DNA of 64,000 nt from Acanthococcus lagerstroemiae (taxonomy: Eukaryota > Arthropoda > Insecta > Hemiptera > Eriococcidae), in the NCBI GenBank assembly GCA_031841125.1, contig CM063108.1, forward strand, positions 46,708,122 to 46,772,121. Direction: 5' to 3'. The translations under genes were made by a program, and so were the position numbers. Position 1 is the stretch's first letter. Each line of letters begins with the position of its first letter. Under the pieces are notes generated by a model. The model saw only the letters and a program-made list of their open reading frames with translations, did not search any database and had not been told where the DNA came from. Positions 55,333-64,000 of this stretch are shown here, piece after piece.

Positions 55333-56170
55333 ATGCTTTCTAATATGCTATCTACCAGCCGTTTTTCTGTTCTGATGTGCTATCTACCGAATCGCGGGTA
55401 ATACGTCTGTTCTAGTATGCGATCTACTACTCGCAGATAAACAATGTACCGCTGCGAAGGCGATTCCGCTCATTGGCGGGTGATCATCCACCCGAGAGCG
55501 AAGATGATGATACGGTGGTCACCAACGGCAGAAATCATGGCGCTCGAGTGGATGGCCCATAGGTGTTCGCCTTCGGCTGGACAATGACGTTCGTTACTTT
55601 ATAGTAGCACGACGCGGCAAAGCAACCTTCATTCCCATCATAAAGAGGGTATGTGAAGCAGGATCAGTTATACCCTCCGACGAATGGTCAGCGTATCGGT
55701 GTTTGACAGCGGAGGGATTCATTCACGAAACTGTCAATCATCAAGAAAATTTCGTCGACAGAGGTACCGGCGCGCACTCACAGACTATAGAGCATTCGTG
55801 GCTAGATGCGAAGATCAAAGTCATGAAGCAAAAGAGCTTCAGTCGCACCTTTACCACTATTGCTGGCAGATGTGGTGGCGGGACGAGCCGCATCCGTTCA
55901 TCCGGATCCGTTCATCGCGCTCTTGTCTGATGTACGTTCGACGTACACATAGCCGCAGAACTCACGAGCAGCAACAGAAGCCACAAATCCGGACAAAGGT
56001 GCTCCGCGTCTGCTTTGCCTGACAACGACGCTGAGCATCGGCATTTTTTGACAACAACACTTCGCCTTTCCTAATTCTACATAATGTTTCAAAACAGTAA
56101 ATCGAATACTACAACACTCCATCCGTGGTAGATGACCATGGCCGGTAGATAGCATATTAGAACAGCACCC
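55333..56170 (+). mobile_element. Merlin-type DNA transposon, 838 bp
   Basis: The inverted ends share TCTAATATGCTATCTACC (55339) and its mirror GGTAGATAGCATATTAGA (56144). Just inside the left end related words (GATGTGCTATCTACCGA, CTAGTATGCGATCTACTA) form subterminal repeats. TATTTCAG (55325-55332) and TATTTCCA (56171-56178) agree at 7 of 8 bases, fitting the 8-9 bp duplication of Merlin. It contains an ISXO2-like (IS1595-type) transposase relic. Confidence 0.8.
55535..56022 (+). pseudogene. Merlin transposase, ISXO2-like DDE domain, frameshifted
   Basis: The frame reads SWRSSGWPIGVRLRLDNDV, RYFIVARRGKATFIPIIKRV, then SVIPSDEWSAYRCL (catalytic Asp in SDEW, codon at 55679), ETVNHQENFVDRGTGAHSQT and IEHSWLDAKIKVMK (catalytic Glu in IEHSW). 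Near 55830 the conserved sequence shifts frame and continues as SHLYHYCWQMWWRDEPHPF, the Y-x-x-(E/Y)-x-x-W-R block. The N-terminal part with the first Asp and the zinc ribbon is missing. Family reaction: cut-and-paste DNA transposition. This copy cannot encode a full enzyme. Confidence 0.85.
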
Positions 56171-56324
56171 TATTTCCAGTTAAATGTTTAAAAACCCAGC
56201 CGTTTTTAGGGGCTTCAAAACTTCTCACACGAAACTAGGAGCATCATAGTAAACAAAAACGTTTGAACCGAAAATCAATGTTTTTGACCTGAAATCACAT
56301 TTCTGCATTTTTCTCAAAATCGAC
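56171..56324. other. Short spacer
   Basis: No feature seen. Confidence 0.3.
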
Positions 56325-56744
56325 TTGACCAACAAAGTTGATCCTTTGTACATGGAATGGCACTACAGAAATCCGATCAAATATTTACAAATTCAACTAC
56401 TGAACAAATGTAACAATTATACAAATATATAAACCTCAGGTAACACAACATGTTTCCTTTTGGAAACCTAGTTAATATTATGACAATGGTCAATTCGACA
56501 TCGCTTCAATACACACATTTAAATTCGGCTTAACCGACAAAGTTGATCCTTATTTGTATACAGATTGGCACCAAAAAAATCCAATGAAATACTTATTTAC
56601 AAATTGAACTTCTGTACATATGTACCTAACAACTAGATACAAATATATACCCTTCAGGTATCACAGCATACTGGTAAAACAAAGGAGATATCTATTTAAT
56701 TGCTAAGTATAGAGGCAAATCACTCCAAAAATCAATCACAGTTA

Positions 56745-56785
56745 ATTAACACGACGTTTCGACATCACTGTCATCATCAGGTAAC
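56745..56785 (-). ncRNA. Hammerhead-ribozyme-like motif
   Basis: The minus strand reads CTGATGA (56780-56774), then T-GACA-GTGA-TGTC (a 4-bp stem II with a GTGA loop), then GAAAC (56760-56756). CUGAUGA, stem II and GAAA are the invariant hammerhead core in the right order and spacing. Stem III and stem I pair only weakly by hand. Penelope-like elements are known to carry minimal hammerheads in their terminal repeats. Cleavage activity is not shown. Confidence 0.4.
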
Positions 56786-56819
56786 ACAACACGTACAAAC
56801 TAAGCAACTCTGAAATCCA

Positions 56820-57265
56820 TGGTCTAAACGTTAGTTTTATACGAAACATAATACAAAAAAGTGGGGGTAACGTTAACCAATTGTAAAACAGTAAGGAGGT
56901 GGGGTATAGTGACCCAATTGAATTAAAAATACAGTGAAACGGTTTAATCTTATCTAAGTCAGTGTAAATATTAATATTATTAGGCGATCTATGAATATAA
57001 CATTTTTCTATACATTTTCGTTTTTTGTCCTGCATACAGTTGGGGTTTAAAATTTCACATTGTTTAAAATTAAAATTATGATTGACAGTAAGAACATCCT
57101 CAGATAATCCAGTTACATTTTTATATTGTTTATAACATCAAGTTCGTGTTGTCTCATACGTTTTTTGTTTTTTTGTAATTGTTTGGTTTCACCAATATAT
57201 AGTATATATACCGCCTCACAGTTTTCACAGTTTACTTTATAAACTAAACCAGAGAGGTTGTCTTT
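56820..57265 (-). pseudogene. Penelope-like GIY-YIG endonuclease domain, broken
   Basis: The minus strand reads LVYKVNCENCEAVYILYIGE, TKQLQKNKKRMRQHELD (57258-57150), then after a break TGLSEDVLTVNHNFNFKQC, EILNPNCMQDKKRKCIEKCY and IHRSPNNINIYTDL. The features are VYK-(I/V)-x-C-x-x-C, VYIGET, a basic helix ending in H-E, a later H-x-F-x-F and the E-x-x-x-I block with the NN-I-N tail, typical of Penelope-like endonucleases. The VYI-LYIGET region appears to carry a small duplication (TATATACTATATA). Stops upstream show loss of function. Confidence 0.75.
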
Positions 57266-57372
57266 TTCAGAGTTTTGAACTCATGATTATTTCTTGTAAT
57301 TGATTTTTGGAGTAATTTGTCTCTATACTCAGTAATATCACAACATGTTTCCCTTTGGAAACCCAGTTAATA

Positions 57373-57974
57373 GAGTAAAACCTGTGTAAAGTGGAACCTG
57401 AATAACGCGGCAACCTGCGAATTGGAAGAATTCTCTCATTCTCCCAAACATTTTTGTATGTTAAACGCCCTGTGTAAGACGGAAACTGTCTAACACGGGA
57501 ACGGAATATTTTTCAAACTAATTTCTTTGTTTATGCCGCAAGTTTAAATGTTAAAATTGCTTTTTTCCTTTTTCCCCGGCCAATACAACGTTTGTATGTC
57601 AACCCAATGAACCAGGGTGTCATTCAACTATTCAAAGTGTGGCACCGAAAATGTGTGCTTCAATCACTGCTGGGGAAAATAAACCATGGCTGTGACTTTT
57701 GTCTCAGTTAACAAAGGCAATTAACGTGTTACAAGCAGTGAATTGGATAGCTGCAGCAATTAAGAAACTTCCTGCAGATTCAGTGAAAAACTGTTTCTAT
57801 AAAGGAGGATTCATGAAAGATCAGGATGCGGTTTAACGAATTTTGAAATACATACATATGTGCAAGTCACACTCTTCAGGCTTTATTTCACCTTGTTTTC
57901 TACCTTACCTTTGTAAGACGAAAAGCTGCTAATCTGGCACTCCAAACGCGTTTCCCTTAACACAGGTTTTACCA
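57373..57974 (+). mobile_element. Tigger-like (pogo) element, 602 bp, TA target site
   Basis: Ends GAGTAAAACCTGTGTAAAG and AACACAGGTTTTACCA are inverted. TA flanks both sides (57371-57372 and 57975-57976). It sits in a satellite unit whose undisturbed copies read GTTAATATTATGAC or GTTAATGTCATGAC at this point. It contains the end of a Tigger transposase. Confidence 0.9.
57598..57835 (+). pseudogene. Tigger-like transposase C-terminal fragment, frameshifted
   Basis: It reads PMNQGVIQLFKVWHRKCVLQ (the (L/M)-(D/N)-QGVI-x-x-(F/L)K motif after the last catalytic Asp), then, after one frame change near 57705, LTKAINVLQAVNWIAAAIKK and SVKNCFYKGGFM, the W-x-x-(V/I)...NC(F/W)-x-K-(A/G)G(F) motif, ending DQDAV-stop. 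The DDE core is absent. It is an internally deleted non-autonomous copy. Confidence 0.85.
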
Positions 57975-59130
57975 TATCATGACAATTGTCAATTCAACAT
58001 CACTTGAATACATACACTCAAATTCGGCTTAACCGACAAAGTTGATCCTCTGTATAGGAACGGCACTACTAAAATTTGATGAAATATTTACAAATTCAAC
58101 TACTGTACTAATGTAACAGCTATACAAATATATACCCTTCAGGTAGGTAACACAACATGGTTCTCTTTGGAAACCTAGTTAATGTCATGACAATTGTCAG
58201 TTTGACATCGCTTTAATATACAGACTCAAATTCGACTTAACCGACAAAGTTGATCCTCTGTATATGGAACAGTAGGTACTACAAAAATCCAATGAAATAT
58301 TTACAAATTCAAATTGAACTACTGTACAAATGTAACAACTATTAATATATACACTGCATGTAACACAACATGTTTTGCTTTGGAAACCTAGTTAATATTA
58401 TGACAATCGTCGATTTGACACCACTTTAATACACAGACTCAAATTCAGCTTAACCAACAAAGCTGATCCTCTATATGAATATATGGAACAGTACTACAAA
58501 AACCCAATGAAATATTTACAAATTGAACTACTGTACAAATGTTACAACTATACAAATATATAAACTTCAGATAAGACAACATGTTTCTCTTTGGAAACCT
58601 AGTTAATGTCATGACAATTGTCATATTGACATCACTTTAAAATGCACAGACTCAAATTCGACTTAACTGACAAAGTTGATCCTCCTTATATGGAACAGTA
58701 CCACAAAAATCCAATGAAATATTTACAAATAAAACTACTGTATAAATGTTACAACTATACAAATATACACTGCAGGTAACACAACATGTTTCTCTTTGGA
58801 AACCTAGTTAATGTCATGACAATCATCAAGTTGACATCACTTTAATGCACAGACTCAAAATTCGACTTAACTGACAAAGTTGATCCTTATTTGTATATGA
58901 AACGGCACCACAAAAATCCAATGAAATATTTACAAACTGAACTAATATACAAATAACAACTATACAAATATATACACTTCAGGTATGGTAACACAACATG
59001 CTTCTCTTTGGAAACCTAGATTCTATATTGCTATAATACGCACCCTCAAATTCGGCTTAACCGACAAAGTTGATCCTCTGTATATGGGTATGGGACGGCA
59101 CCACAAAAATCCAATGAAATATTTACAAAT

Positions 59131-59383
59131 GTGACCTGTGCCGAAAGAACGTTATTAGTGCGCAAAACGTAAACATTGAGAAAAACGAAAAAAACAGAAA
59201 GTGGATACTTTGGAAAATGATCCATAAAATTGCGAAAATATAAAATAATGAAATTTGCTGTTTTCATTTTACGAGTGTTATTCATTAATGTTGTAGAGCA
59301 AATCTTGAACTAGGTACCGAAATCACTGATAAACGGAAAATTGATATTTTGCACACTAATAACGTTCTTTCGGCATAGATCAC
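59131..59383. mobile_element. MITE in satellite, ~37-bp inverted ends
   Basis: GTGACCTGTGCCGAAAGAAC (59131) is mirrored by GTTCTTTCGGCATAGATCAC (ending 59383), and GTTATTAGTGCGCAAAA pairs with TTTTGCACACTAATAAC. It lies between ATTTACAAAT and CTTCAACTACTGTA, which are contiguous in other satellite units. AT stands on both sides. It is non-coding. Confidence 0.88.
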
Positions 59384-59470
59384 ATCTTCAACTACTGTAT
59401 AAATTGAGCAACTATACAAATAAATAAACTGCAGGTACTCTACTATATAAATTTAACAACTATACAAATA

Positions 59471-60126
59471 AATAAACTTCAGGTACTTAACACACATTCT
59501 TATTGGAATACCAGGCATTGGGCATGGTAATGGTTAACCCGACATCGCTGTAATACGCAGTACGCACTACGCACAGACGCGGCGATGAAATTAGAGTACG
59601 AGTAAATGATCCTATCTAGTTTAACCTGTCTGGGGAAGTTGTGACTCAGTGCAACAGACTACACAGGGCCGAAGCTACTCTAGCTACTGATTAGATGAAC
59701 TGGTAATAGGTACAGCTTGAAGCTGGATATTAAAATTCGAAAGTCGAGTACAATGTGAACAAATAATATTGCCCGAATACCAGTGTTGCACGAATCCACA
59801 TTAGTTCTTACGGCTCAGAACACATATGTAGTAGGCCACTACAGCCTCAACACAAACCTTGCTTTCGGCTACTGAGTAGCAGTTAAAGTGCTTGTCGAGG
59901 GTTACTTCGGAAGCAACCGCAGCACTACCAAAAAGACACGATATCATTTTATGAGAATACTTCTCCAAAACGCAGTAACAAAGTGCATTTTGTTCTATTT
60001 TCTAATGACGACTAGATGAGGACTAGCCGAACGGCGGCACTTAGATCAGCCTGACCATTCGGTGCGATGCTCAGTTCGGACAAAATAAGGATTTCTCGCG
60101 GGTGTCTCGAGCATTTTTGAAAATTA
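59471..60126. other. Spacer
   Basis: No gene was found. Short words (ACGCAGTACGCACTACGCAC at 59554) are locally repeated. Confidence 0.3.
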
Positions 60127-60519
60127 TACAGCGCGGGCCAGAAAAACCTTTCACATTTTGATAACTCTAGTTGTCTAGTTCGCGTTTCGTCAAGGTCCGG
60201 GGATGGCAAACACATTTCCCCGTAGCCAGTGCATGAAAACAATTTGCGAGTTTCGAAAACGTTTTGAACTCGGGAGGAGAAAGTAAAGTACCGACGCGAC
60301 CAACCATTGGTTTGTGGGTTTAAAATTTCAAAGACACCATGTGGGCCAATAAAGACAAAAAGTCAGAGGGACGAAAATGATCGATAATACCGCCAGAAAA
60401 AGTGAAACGAATCAGAAATTCGGTGCAGATTAGTCCGGGCCTATCGACGAGAAAAATTTAAACATTACACGAGGGTGTTGGCGGCAAATTTAATTTATTT
60501 TACAGCTTTTGTTCGGATG

Positions 60520-61545
60520 TGCGAGGAGTGCTCACGCCACCGAACGCACCCATAGACGGGCACGCGCTCTTATCGTCCTTCTCCACCGCCCCCTATCCCT
60601 TCCTATTCTTCCCCATAGAATTCCAAAATATTTTACAATTTCGTCTCTCCATCTTTTGGGCGGCCTACCCCTTTTCCTTTTCCATTCCCTTGGCGACCAT
60701 TCCTCTGCTAATCTGTCCCATTTTTCTTCTCCCCTCACCATATGTCCTGCAAAGGTCAGTTTCAATTTTTTGACCCTCCAGCCTATATTCTTGGCTCCTG
60801 TGGCTCTAACTATTTCTTCTAGCTTAATCCTGTCCTTTATTCTGATCTTCATTACGCTCCGCAACATTCTAAAGTACGTAATCCTCAATTTTTCGTACTG
60901 CCCTTTAGTCAATGACCAGGATTGGGCTCCGTACGTGAGAGTGGGTATCACACATTGCTCGAATATTTTGATTTTCGTTTTTAGTGGTAGGTTACCTTTG
61001 AGAAGTGTCCTGTGAGCCCAAAGTCTTTCCATGCTTTAGTAGTCCTCGCCCCAGCTCCACTTTTCCCCTGTCTTCAAAGGCGATCATTTGACCCAAATAC
61101 CTATATTCCTTGACAGTGTCTATATCTTCCCCTCTTACCTGAAACCCTTCGCATCCTAGGTTAGTCATCACTCTAGCCTTGGAGATGTTCATTGTCAGCC
61201 CCACTCTCTCGCTTTCGATACTGAGCTCTTCTGCCATATTTTTCAGCTCTTCCAGATTGTTACTCATTAATATTATATCGTCGGCGAAGCATAGGTTATT
61301 CAACAACTGACCATTTATTTTCATCCCTTTTTCCTCCCATTTTAATTTTCTGAAGACTTCTTCCAAGACTGCATTGAATAGGTTTGGGGAGAGTGAATCC
61401 CCCTGTTTTACCCCTTTCTCAATATGAAAGACTTCCCCAACCCTGTCCAATCTTACGTACGCTTTTGTTTTCTCGTACCATCTTCTGAGTACTATTTATA
61501 ATATCGTTGTTCACCCCCTGCTTAGACAACGCCTCGAAAGGATAG
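60520..61545 (-). pseudogene. LINE (RTE/CR1-like) reverse transcriptase C-terminal half, frameshifted, 5'-truncated
   Basis: On the minus strand: ALSKQGVNNDIINSTQKMV (61540), then after a shift VGEVFHIEKGVKQGDSLSPN and LFNAVLEEVF (RT motif), NLCFADDIILMSNN (catalytic FADD), SKARVMTNLG, YRYLGQMI; a second shift near 61030; then TYGAQSWSLTKGQYEKLR, FRMLRSVMKIRIKDRIKLEE, LTFAGHMVRGEEKWDRLAEE and a basic tail ending near 60532. This is the RT palm plus C-terminal domain of endonuclease-reverse transcriptase LINEs. The N-terminal endonuclease and first RT motifs are lost, and its upstream end joins a SINE-like core at 61531-61617. Not active. Confidence 0.88.
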
Positions 61546-61617
61546 TTTCCGGGGCCGTGGATGCGGTGTCTCAGGAGCCGATTTGGCAAGCGTGCATCGC
61601 CATAAGTCCCACCAGAC
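61531..61617 (+). repeat. SINE-like conserved core, copy 3, at LINE junction
   Basis: GCCTCGAAAGGATAGTTTCC, GGGGCCGTGGATGCGGTGTC and AAGCGTGCATCGCCATAAGT, then CCCACCAGACAT, match 27531-27630 in order. It abuts the 5'-truncated LINE relic. Confidence 0.7.
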
Positions 61618-61735
61618 ATTACTGCTTTGAAACGACGTGTTTCTACTCTATTTCTCCATTTTGGTCAAAAAGATCGTAATTTTCCTCCGAGTTATTAAAG
61701 AACCAAGTGTGAAAGCTTTTTCTGGTCCACCCTTG

Positions 61736-62273
61736 TAGTAGCCTTACCTGTGTAGTCTATTACCTTTTAACTTTTACCGAGTACATTCTAACTGTCACTG
61801 ACTGGAACGGACCAGAGCCCGAATCTACAGATCTTCCTTCAAGGTTATCTTTATCACTGGACAACACGAAAACGCGATGTGGAATGAGAAAACCGACCTG
61901 ATATCAGAAAATTCAGTTTCGGGTTTATGACATTGGGGTTCAAACTTGTCCTAGAGTGCGCTGCAAAATTACCTGTGCGGGTGAAAATGAGTTTCTCATT
62001 CCACAACAAGTTCCCTTTCAAAGAAACAGACGAACTTCGATTGTAATTTTCGATATTTTTTTCATTCTTAGTTGAGAACTTGCCTCTGGTGGTCGTCCTT
62101 TACCCTTTGTTTACTTGGTCCCGCATGTTTGTTCACGGGCTCAGTTTACAGGCCCTATGCACATTTGGAATCCCCCTCTCGCTGTCACTGTTTCTCATTC
62201 CATAGTAAGTTTCCTTTCAAAGAAACAGACGAACTTCGATTCTAATTTTCGAAACTGGTTGCTACGTTGTCTT
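61736..62273. other. Spacer with a duplicated 52-bp block
   Basis: TTTCTCATTCCAYARYAAGT, TYCCTTTCAAAGAAACAGAC and GAACTTCGATT occur at 61991-62043 and 62189-62241. GATGTGGAATGAGAAA at 61873 is the inverse of the first words. CTAGAGTGCGCTGCAAAAT at 61951 is shared with 39318. Confidence 0.5.
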
Positions 62274-62328
62274 TCTGGTCACTGATGCGATGCTCGGAAG
62301 GGTAATTTCCAGGGCCAGGGGTGCGGTC
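62274..62328 (+). repeat. SINE-like conserved core, copy 4 (partial)
   Basis: TCTGGTCACTGATGCGATGC, TCGGAAGGGTAATTTCC and AGGGCCAGGGGTGCGG match copies 1 and 2, after which the similarity ends. Confidence 0.65.
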
Positions 62329-64000
62329 TGGCTCCACCAAGTGAATGGTTGCTACATTAGTGATTGGATTTTGGCTGGTGGTTCACGATTGGCAACGACT
62401 TGCGGCTATCGACTTTTCGCAGGATTTTCCCCCTCTTTCAGCCAGTCACGATTTCGGATGGACGTTCACTCAGATTTGTGACTGGCTGCTCACTTGGCGT
62501 TCAGCCCTTGTATAGAAACTTTCAGGTCTGGAGATTCTTCTATGGTAAGATTTGAATTTTTGTGAACCCTCTCCGTACATATTGTTCCCAAAATTACGTA
62601 CTTTCTACGTTTTGATTTCGGTTTTATGGATTATTCTACCGAAACCTTGTTACTTTTGTCCCAGATAGATATCTGATAATATGTAAACAATAGGGTCCTC
62701 TATTACTGTATAGGCTCAGATGATAACTTATTGTTATCTCTTTATTAATTTGAAGTATCGTGCCCCCATCCCTATTGTGGAAATTCCATTTAAATGCTCA
62801 AAAATGTTCCTTCATCGTGGCTGTCCATCACCGTGAACTGGACTACAAAAGTTTTCTTTTTAATATTATCGCTCTGCGTGTTTGGATTAACTGATGCGCG
62901 TGTAATAGTTTTTGTGAGTACAGTGAACAAGTTGGCAATTCAGTACGTGTTTCACACTGGATCAAAACCAGTGCAGCCATATTTGAAAACGAGTCCCTTG
63001 CTTTTTTCTCCTTCGCCGTGGTAAAATTTGAACCAATCAGAAAACAGACATTGCGCAAATATTTTTGAATGTTGAATAGTCAGCCTGAAACATTTTTATT
63101 AGTCGGTTGGTGTGTACATATGATTTTTTGCGAATTCGTAATGGATTGCCGCTTCATTTAAGAAAAGTGCTAGAAACAAGAGACTACCTACAGAAATTCC
63201 TTAAACGTGGCGCATTGTGATGAGTGCCGCAAGCGACTCAAATTTTTAATAATCGCAATTAAATATATGGGTACTACGTACATCAGATCACACTTTACCG
63301 TTTCATCACTTTTTAAAATATCTATGGTCAAAATCGACAGATTTAGCGAACCTTTATCAATTTGGTGAAGATTTTTTCCCATTTCCATCACCGTGGCAAC
63401 AGGAATTACGAAAGCCACGATCAAGGAACCCGATACCACTATGAAAGAATTAACTAAAGTCTGGTTCCACGAGAGACTGGAAATTTGTGAACACGAGTCA
63501 ATACTGCCAGATTTATTTTGCCAAAATCTAGAGAACAGTCCAGAATGAGAAATCTGGTCCGGACACAAATGTGATTTCCAAAGGGAAGGAACCTTCGAGT
63601 GAAAAATTAAAAAATCTTTTTCTGATTTTCTGGCATAGAATTAAGTGTAGAATGATAATCCATGTTCAGTTTTGCCAATTATTCTAAATAAATTGATTGC
63701 CTCGAGTCTCGAAAATTGAAGAACATACATAACAACTATTTAAAAAAGTAATGATGAAAAAAAATTAATTTAAAGTTCAATTTACTAAGAAATGATGATA
63801 AAACTATTAGGAATAAAAGGAGATTAATGTTTTTATAGGAAATTTCATGCAGAATTCAGTTTTATTATCAGTTTTACCAAATAACGCACCCAAAATTTAA
63901 TTAACAGAAAAAGGAAATGCCCTATTAAAAATCACTCAAATCTCTCTCACAACAAATTCCTATAAATCAAATTGAATCTCTACATTTGGGAAACTGAAAA
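62329..64000. other. AT-rich end of window, nothing assigned
   Basis: The longest frame (63568-63188, minus, 126 codons) has a hydrophobic stretch (SLIVAFVIPVATVM) but no family signature. TGGTTGCTAC and GATTTTGGCTGGTGG-like words are locally repeated near 62345-62490. Nothing else was seen. Confidence 0.3.

Larger units (their letters stand above)
56702..57335 (-). mobile_element. Penelope-like element derivative with inverted ends
   Basis: Left end TAAGTATAGAGGCAAATCAC (TCCAAAAATCAA follows) is mirrored by TTGATTTTTGGAGTAATTTG and TCTCTATACTCA at the right. On the minus strand it encodes a GIY-YIG endonuclease relic followed by a hammerhead-like motif, the order expected at the 3' side of a Penelope-like element. 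Reverse transcriptase is absent. It interrupts a satellite unit (normal text CTTCAGGTAACACAACATG). Confidence 0.75.
56325..59470. repeat. Satellite, unit about 193-213 bp, with three insertions
   Basis: The landmark CGRCTTAACYGACAAAGTTGA occurs at about 56330, 56530, 58026, 58233, 58446, 58659, 58862 and 59054. Each unit also has CCAATGAAATATTTACAAAT, ACAACTATACAAATATA, CACAACATG and GGAAACCTAGTTAAT. The array is interrupted by a Penelope-like element (56702-57335), a Tigger element (57373-57974) and a MITE (59131-59383). Uninterrupted units serve as empty-site references. Confidence 0.9.
60127..61735. mobile_element. Inverted-repeat-bounded unit containing the LINE relic
   Basis: GGGCCAGAAAAACCTTTCAC and GATAACTC (60135-60167) are mirrored by GAGTTATT and GTGTGAAAGCTTTTTCTGGT (61689-61727), with ACA.../...TGT at the extremes. 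This may be a DNA-transposon pair of ends into which a LINE and a SINE-like core were inserted, or chance placement of two solo ends. Confidence 0.5.

Noticed and set aside
60509..61015. Plus-strand frame of 168 codons
   Set aside because: It is antisense to the LINE C-terminal domain read on the minus strand (YGAQSWSLTKGQ...).
63188..63568. 126-codon minus-strand frame as a membrane-protein exon
   Set aside because: Only a single hydrophobic stretch; no family signature, no splice evidence, AT-rich context.

Overview
The window looks like repeat-rich nuclear DNA of a large arthropod, most likely insect, genome. It has AT-rich background, one split gene with GT/AG introns, almost no intact reading frames, and a dense nested population of insect-type transposons. 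There is no operon, ribosome-binding site, CRISPR array or other prokaryotic organisation. The species cannot be fixed from the sequence; a hemipteran-like genome would fit, but that is a guess.

Only one host gene is supported. It is on the minus strand and encodes an ABRA/Costars-type (actin-binding Rho-activating) protein. Exon 1 (32235-32066) carries the start codon and exon 2 (26242-26047) carries the first half of the Costars domain. The 5.8 kb intron between them holds a ~293-bp satellite, a hAT miniature element and degenerate repeats. The C-terminal exon was not found and may lie beyond the left edge. CpG-rich sequence upstream of 32236 is the likely promoter side.

Left third (1-26 kb): tRNA-derived SINEs at 1, 7881 and 20240; further tRNA-like heads at 15243 and 21060; a MITE with perfect 39-bp inverted repeats at 4555; a LINE ORF1 relic at 5542-6110; a 1.6 kb CTGA minisatellite at 12534-14130; a 21-bp minisatellite at two loci; foldback elements at 15.6 and 16.9-17.6 kb; and a family with 10-bp target duplications (11236, 19516, 52142), one copy of which is interrupted by a hAT element with a perfect 8-bp target duplication.

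Middle (33-50 kb): a 4.1 kb foldback element with a palindromic satellite core (33.56-37.63 kb), a pogo/Tigger transposase relic, a TA-flanked MITE, a non-LTR retrotransposon with reverse-transcriptase motifs (40.5-42.2 kb), a Penelope-like relic bounded by inverted repeats (42.43-43.44 kb), a 1.79 kb hAT element with KIAA1586-like transposase inserted in a LINE fragment (43.77-45.56 kb), and more LINE and hAT debris.

Right (51-64 kb): a 1.9 kb element with the 10-bp-duplication family ends that carries a Helitron-like protein fragment and a hairpin MITE; a Merlin-type element; a ~205-bp satellite invaded by a Penelope-like element (GIY-YIG endonuclease, possible hammerhead ribozyme), a Tigger element and a MITE; and a LINE reverse-transcriptase relic on the minus strand. 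The genes do not work together as a pathway. The interest is in the layered history of insertions, several of which can be checked against uninterrupted neighbouring repeat units.
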